Origin: Frankia sp. RB7
GTDB lineage: Bacteria > Pseudomonadota > Alphaproteobacteria > Rhizobiales > Xanthobacteraceae
Direction: 5' to 3'
Assembly: GCA_030403585.1 (NCBI GenBank)
Contig: JAUEPE010000027.1
Coordinates: 21,950 to 85,949 of the forward strand
Length of the DNA: 64,000 nt
A program made the translations under genes and the position numbers. The first letter of the stretch is position 1. Each line of letters opens with the position of its first letter. Below the pieces are notes generated by a model that made no database searches, was not told where the DNA came from, and worked only from the letters and a program-made list of their open reading frames with translations. Of this stretch, positions 60,534 through 64,000 are shown in pieces.

Positions 60534-60839
60534 CTATTCCTCCGGCTCGGTCGTGAACAGCAGCGGATAGCCCTTGGTGCGGGCGGCATCGGTGGCGCGC
60601 GTCGCCTTGGTTTCGGCGACGTCCTTGGTGAACACGGCGACGACGCAGGCGCCGAGCTTGTGCGCGGTGATCATGACCTTGTAGGCCTGATCCTCGGTCA
60701 TGCGGAACTCCGCCTTCAGGATCATGGTGACGAACTCACGCGGCGTGAAGTCGTCGTTGATCAGGATGACCTTGTGCAGCTTCGGCCGCTCGACCTTGAT
60801 CCTGGTCCGCGTCTTCGGTGTGGTGACGGTGTCGGCCAT
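60534..60839 (-). CDS. clpS: ClpS adaptor (ClpS2-type paralogue)
   Basis: N-end rule adaptor that delivers substrates to ClpAP. It has 101 residues. Core: KVILINDDFTPREFVTMILK, MTEDQAYKVMITAHKLGACVVAVFTKDVAETKA. Relative to canonical ClpS (NDDYTPMEFV, MHHEGRGVCG) it has NDDFTPREFV and TAHKLGACVV, the pattern of the second alphaproteobacterial ClpS paralogue, whose substrate preference is narrower. No clpA is adjacent. Confidence 0.9.
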   Translation of the reverse strand: MADTVTTPKTRTRIKVERPKLHKVILINDDFTPREFVTMILKAEFRMTEDQAYKVMITAHKLGACVVAVFTKDVAETKATRATDAARTKGYPLLFTTEPEE

Positions 60840-60996
60840 CGTGTCCTGAATCGCCCCGGTCCTGAGCCCTTGGCCGAAATGTGCTCGGCCTGAACTCCTC
60901 TATTATATTGCAGGACCCGCGACTTCTCCAAGACGGTGCCTCGCCCGGCATCATGCCATCAAGAATGGCAGGAATGCGTTGATCAGGCGCGTGCGG

Positions 60997-61380
60997 TCAA
61001 GGAAGCGCCCGAACGATCTGCATCGCGGCGATGAGGGCGCCCACGGACAGCACGACCGATGCGATCATATAGGTTGCCGAGGCCCATGTTTGTCCGCGCT
61101 CGATCAGAGACCAGGCATCCAGCGAGAATGTGGAAAAGGTGGTGTATCCGCCACAGATCCCGACCGTCAGGAAGATCCGGGCCGCCTGCGGTAGGTTCCA
61201 TTTCGTTGCGAATAGCGCCGCGAAAGCTCCGATCAGGAACGATCCCGTCACGTTGATGATCAGCGTGCCCCACGGAAAATCGGTGCCGAACGCGCGGCCC
61301 GAGCCGATCGCAACGAGATAGCGCACGACTGCACCAAGCGCTCCGCCAGCGGCGACTGCCAGAATGTATTGGATATTCAA
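60997..61380 (-). CDS. crcB: Fluoride channel CrcB/Fluc
   Basis: A 127-residue dual-topology fluoride exporter with four helices. Motifs: GGALGAVVRYL, GTLIINVTGSFLIG (conserved Asn) and GICGGYTTFSTFSLD (Phe-box and central Na+ site). TTG start at 61380 after GGGGGACGAG. It follows the MFS gene by 31 bp and shares the fluoride riboswitch at 62717-62784, so fluoride should induce both. Confidence 0.96.
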   Translation of the reverse strand: MNIQYILAVAAGGALGAVVRYLVAIGSGRAFGTDFPWGTLIINVTGSFLIGAFAALFATKWNLPQAARIFLTVGICGGYTTFSTFSLDAWSLIERGQTWASATYMIASVVLSVGALIAAMQIVRALP

Positions 61381-61411
61381 CGTCTCGTCCCCCAGTTTGC
61401 GACGTATACGA

Positions 61412-62620
61412 TCAATGGCGTTTTCCTGCCAGCCCGTTGCCCAGCGTGATCAGCCCGACGAGCGCCGCCAGCGAGAATCCGAGCCCTGCGAGGAACGTGC
61501 CGGCCGGGCCGTAAACGCCCCACAGCGCGCCGGCGATCACGCTTGCGGCCAGCAGCGAAAGGCCCGTGAACAGGTTGAAATAGCCGAAGGCGGTGCCGCG
61601 CAGGCTCGGGGGTGCAGTATCGGCGACGAGCGCCGAGAGCAAGCCTTGCGTCAATCCCATATGCAGACCCCACAGCACGACGCCGAGCGCGAGGCCGGAC
61701 AGACTCGGCAGCAGCGCCAGTGCGAGGTCGGCGCCGGCGAGACAAACGAGGCCGAGCGCAAGCAGGGCGGTCCGGTTGATCCGGTCCGACAGCACGCCGG
61801 CCGGATAGGCCGAGAGGGCGTAGGCGATGTTCATCAGCACCAGCACCGCCGGCACCCACATCGCATTGAGACCGATGTTCTGCGCACGCAGGATCAGGAA
61901 GGCCTCGCTGAAGCGGGCGAGTGTGAAGACGACGCCGATCGCGACGACGCGCCAGTACACGGGCCCAAGCTGCCGCATGGCGGCGGTGTTGAGCGGGTTC
62001 TTCGCAGGCTCGCGGCTCGCATCCGGCTCCGGCTCGTTCACGGCGAACGCGATCAGTCCGAAGGACAAAAACGCCGGTACCACCGCTACCCAGAACACGA
62101 CGGCAAAATGATCCGCGGTCCACCACATCAGTCCGATCGCGGCGAGCGGCCCTACAAAGGCGCCGACCGTGTCGAGCGACTGTCGCAGGCCGAAGCTCGC
62201 ACCGCGCAGGCCGGCGGGCGCAATATCGGCGATCAGCGCATCGCGGGGGGCGCCGCGGATGCCCTTGCCGACGCGGTCGATGAAGCGCGCCGCGACCAGC
62301 CAGCCGATGCTGGGTGCGAGCGGGAACAGCGGTTTTGTCAACGCGGCCAGCCCATAGCCGAGCGCCGCAAGCAGCTTGCGGCGGCCGAGCCAGTCCGACA
62401 GCGCGCCGGAGAAGATCTTCGTGATCGAAGCGGTCGCCTCCGCGATACCCTCGATGAAGCCGACGGTGAGCGTGGAGGCGCCGAGCACGGTGACGAGATA
62501 GACTGGCAGCAGCGCGTGGATCATCTCGGAGGAGATGTCCATCAGCATCGAGACGAAGCCGAGCACCCAGATCCCCCTGGGCAGGCTGGTTCGCGCAGCA
62601 TTCGGTGTGGTCGTCGTCAC
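61412..62620 (-). CDS. MFS transporter in fluoride-regulated operon
   Basis: A 402-residue major facilitator with about 12 helices. Motif A is in GALSDWLGRRKLLAALGYGL, with a related loop GVLSDRINRTALLALGL in the second half; RVGKGIRGAPRDALIAD is typical of a multidrug-type MFS subfamily. The GTG at 62620 (GCGAGGG upstream) is chosen because the riboswitch terminator at 62647-62670 lies just upstream; earlier in-frame starts would put that terminator inside the gene. Substrate unknown; placement behind a fluoride riboswitch and before crcB suggests a role in fluoride tolerance. Confidence 0.9.
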   Translation of the reverse strand: MTTTTPNAARTSLPRGIWVLGFVSMLMDISSEMIHALLPVYLVTVLGASTLTVGFIEGIAEATASITKIFSGALSDWLGRRKLLAALGYGLAALTKPLFPLAPSIGWLVAARFIDRVGKGIRGAPRDALIADIAPAGLRGASFGLRQSLDTVGAFVGPLAAIGLMWWTADHFAVVFWVAVVPAFLSFGLIAFAVNEPEPDASREPAKNPLNTAAMRQLGPVYWRVVAIGVVFTLARFSEAFLILRAQNIGLNAMWVPAVLVLMNIAYALSAYPAGVLSDRINRTALLALGLVCLAGADLALALLPSLSGLALGVVLWGLHMGLTQGLLSALVADTAPPSLRGTAFGYFNLFTGLSLLAASVIAGALWGVYGPAGTFLAGLGFSLAALVGLITLGNGLAGKRH

Positions 62621-62646
62621 GTCCCTCGCCTTCGTATTCAGGCGAC

Positions 62647-62670
62647 AAAAAACCCGCCAGCGGCGGGTTT
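62647..62670 (-). terminator. Riboswitch expression-platform terminator
   Basis: On the minus strand AACCCGCC-GCT-GGCGGGTT is followed by TTTTG. It sits between the fluoride aptamer and the MFS start, 27 bp before the GTG. It should form when fluoride is absent and be prevented when the aptamer is ligand-bound. Confidence 0.8.
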
Positions 62671-62716
62671 GTCCATGCTCCCGCCAAAGGCAGAGGCTCA
62701 ATGATTGCCTCACCTC

Positions 62717-62784
62717 GAGCAGGAGTCATCAGCCCACTACGGTTGTTCGACCGCCGGGCGGTTGTCGGGGGACTCCATCCCCAT
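62717..62784 (-). promoter_or_regulatory. Fluoride riboswitch (crcB motif)
   Basis: On the minus strand the sequence has all hallmarks of the crcB RNA: GGGGATGGAGTCCCCC (62782-62767), then AACCGCCC, a variable hairpin and GGGCTGATGACTCCTGC (62735-62719). GGAGT can pair with ACTCC as the pseudoknot, and CCC/GGG forms P3. An intrinsic terminator follows at 62647-62670. Downstream genes are an MFS transporter and crcB, the classic fluoride exporter, which confirms the assignment. Mechanism: fluoride-bound aptamer allows read-through. Confidence 0.93.
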
Positions 62785-62794
62785 CTGTATGGTC

Positions 62795-62822
62795 AGCCTA
62801 GCATGGAAATGACAGGGAACAA
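62795..62822 (-). promoter_or_regulatory. Promoter candidate for the fluoride operon
   Basis: Minus-strand TTGTTC (62822-62817), 16 nt, TAGGCT (62800-62795). Transcription would start a few bases before the riboswitch aptamer. Confidence 0.4.
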
Positions 62823-62998
62823 GTAGGCGGGGCGCTCTGTCCCATGGCGCGAACGCGTGGCGACGCAAGCGTGGCGACATGGCGGCGGTTTCGCGCAACG
62901 CACGAAAACCCTGACCTGAATGTGAAGCACAAGCGATCTTCGTACTTTGCGGCAAGCCGTTTGCATGTCACCATCGCGTCATACGACGGGAGACTGCG

Positions 62999-63877
62999 AT
63001 GCGGTTGCTGTTCTCGATCGGGGCTGTGCTGGTAGCCGGCGTGTTTGCCGGAGGGGATGTCGCGGGCATCGCGGCACCAAGTTCTAAATTTGAACCGCTG
63101 AAATTTGAACCTTCAAGGCACCAGCGGCAAGCGGCCGACGGCGATGCGCAGTCGGTCGATGTCGAGCTGATCCTCGCGGTCGACGTCTCCTACTCCATGG
63201 ACATGGACGAGCTCGCGATCCAGCGCGAGGGTTATGCGCAGGCGATCCAGTCGAAGGAATTCTTGCAGGCGCTGAAGGCCGGGCCCAACGGCAGGATCGC
63301 GGTGACCTATTTCGAATGGGCCGCGTCCTCCGACCAGAAGATCATCATCCCCTGGCGCCTCATCGACGGGCCGGAGACGGCGGACGCGGTCGCCGCCGAG
63401 ATATTGAAGACGCCGATCCGGCGCGCCTCGCGCACCTCGATCTCCGGCGCGATCGGATTCGCGATGCCGCTGTTCGATGAGGATCCCTATCACGGAATTC
63501 GCCGCGTCATCGACATCTCCGGCGACGGCCCCAACAACAATGGCGGCCCGGTCACCTTGGCGCGCGATGCTGCGCTCGAGAAGGGCATCGTCATCAACGG
63601 CCTGCCGATCATGGTCAAGGAGCCGTCTTATTCGACCATGGATATCGATAATCTCGATTATTACTACGAGGATTGCGTCATCGGCGGTCCCGGCTCTTTC
63701 GTCATCTCGATCAAGGATCGCGACAAGTTCAAGGAAGCGATCCGCACCAAGCTGCTGATGGAAGTCGCCGGCCGCACGCCCGAGCGTCCGGTCGTGCACG
63801 TTGCGGACAAGGCGAAGGAGCCGCGCGTCAACTGCCTGATCGGCGAGAAGATCTGGTCGGATCGCTGGGGCCGCTAG
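62999..63877 (+). CDS. DUF1194 von Willebrand A-like exported protein
   Basis: A 292-residue protein with a signal peptide (MRLLFSIGAVLVAGVFAGG). The DUF1194 domain is a vWA-like fold: VELILAVDVSYSMDMDELAI with the metal-binding DVSYSMD, IPWRLIDGPETADAVAAEIL, RRASRTSISGAIGFAM, GIRRVIDISGDGPNNNGGP. Function unknown; often secreted and probably Ca2+/Mg2+ binding. A long hydrophilic segment follows the signal. Confidence 0.85.
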   Translation: MRLLFSIGAVLVAGVFAGGDVAGIAAPSSKFEPLKFEPSRHQRQAADGDAQSVDVELILAVDVSYSMDMDELAIQREGYAQAIQSKEFLQALKAGPNGRIAVTYFEWAASSDQKIIIPWRLIDGPETADAVAAEILKTPIRRASRTSISGAIGFAMPLFDEDPYHGIRRVIDISGDGPNNNGGPVTLARDAALEKGIVINGLPIMVKEPSYSTMDIDNLDYYYEDCVIGGPGSFVISIKDRDKFKEAIRTKLLMEVAGRTPERPVVHVADKAKEPRVNCLIGEKIWSDRWGR

Positions 63878-63887
63878 CCCGGATTTC

Positions 63888-64000
63888 TCACACGGCCAGT
63901 TGCTGTGCGACGAGGGATGGGAGGATTTTGCGAAGACGACGGTGAGCGGTGGCGCTGAAGGCGCGGCGGGCGATTTGGTTTTGGGTGTCTGCGTTGGGGG
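63888..64000 (-). CDS. Partial gene, C-terminus only
   Basis: An open frame enters from the right edge and ends at TGA 63888-63890. The last residues read NADTQNQIARRAFSATAHRR then LRKILPSLVAQQLAV. Start and function lie outside the window. Only 11 bp from the convergent DUF1194 gene. Not recognised. Confidence 0.4.
   Translation of the reverse strand, partial: PNADTQNQIARRAFSATAHRRLRKILPSLVAQQLAV

Overview
The window reads as a chromosomal segment of a GC-rich alphaproteobacterium, most likely Bradyrhizobium or a close relative. The evidence is a red-type (form IC) RuBisCO operon in the order cbbT-cbbA-cbbL-cbbS-cbbX-cbbE, an HWE-type histidine kinase, many short palindromic intergenic repeats typical of Bradyrhizobium, and families common in that group (DUF4142, DUF3124, DUF1499, DUF1194, extensin-like proteins). 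No rRNA, tRNA, CRISPR array or complete insertion sequence was seen. Genus assignment is inference from gene content and repeat style.

Layout. 1-6.4 kb: Calvin-cycle operon, entering the window inside transketolase. 6.7-11.3 kb: a PAS-GGDEF-EAL protein, a Do-type periplasmic protease with a 14-bp perfect inverted repeat at its start, and a secreted protein. 11.3-13.2 kb: six small genes of unknown role. 13.1-20.9 kb: a two-gene minus-strand signalling operon made of a very large cytoplasmic hybrid kinase (11 tandem 92-residue double-HAMP repeats, GAF, histidine kinase, three receivers), followed by a receiver-PAS-HWE kinase. 21.2-24.1 kb: a cluster of small proteins (DUF4142, PRC-barrel, ribbon-helix-helix, several 43-70 residue proteins), with a general-stress-type promoter candidate before the PRC-barrel gene. 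24.2-27.0 kb: EmrA/EmrB-type efflux pair. 27.1-29.6 kb: HxlR regulator divergent from an SDR and a nitronate monooxygenase. 29.7-33.2 kb: secreted protein, PhoD phosphatase and aldo/keto reductase, with repeat-filled gaps. 33.3-36.3 kb: an accessory patch of lower-GC or unrecognised genes, two near-identical repeats and a structured intergenic element.

36.3-52.3 kb: mostly housekeeping or metabolic genes. They include a PLP aminotransferase, a Kef-type antiporter, RibB with a degenerate GTP cyclohydrolase II half, glutaryl-CoA dehydrogenase, an MBL hydrolase, an acyl-CoA ligase, an extensin-like protein, an L,D-transpeptidase and CorA. 52.3-60.8 kb: pdxH, a lipoprotein, a DnaJ-type co-chaperone, an ECF sigma/anti-sigma pair, fabI, a histidine phosphatase, aroC, a class III nucleotidyl cyclase and clpS. 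61.0-62.8 kb: a fluoride riboswitch with an intrinsic terminator reading into an MFS transporter and the fluoride channel CrcB. 63.0-64.0 kb: a DUF1194 protein and the end of an unidentified gene.

The most distinctive items are the giant poly-HAMP hybrid kinase, whose repeat unit resembles fungal group III (Nik1/Os-1) kinases, and the fluoride-riboswitch MFS-crcB operon. Second-tier items are the hairpin at the protease start, the small-protein cluster, two multi-hairpin intergenic elements and the palindromic repeats placed directly after stop codons.
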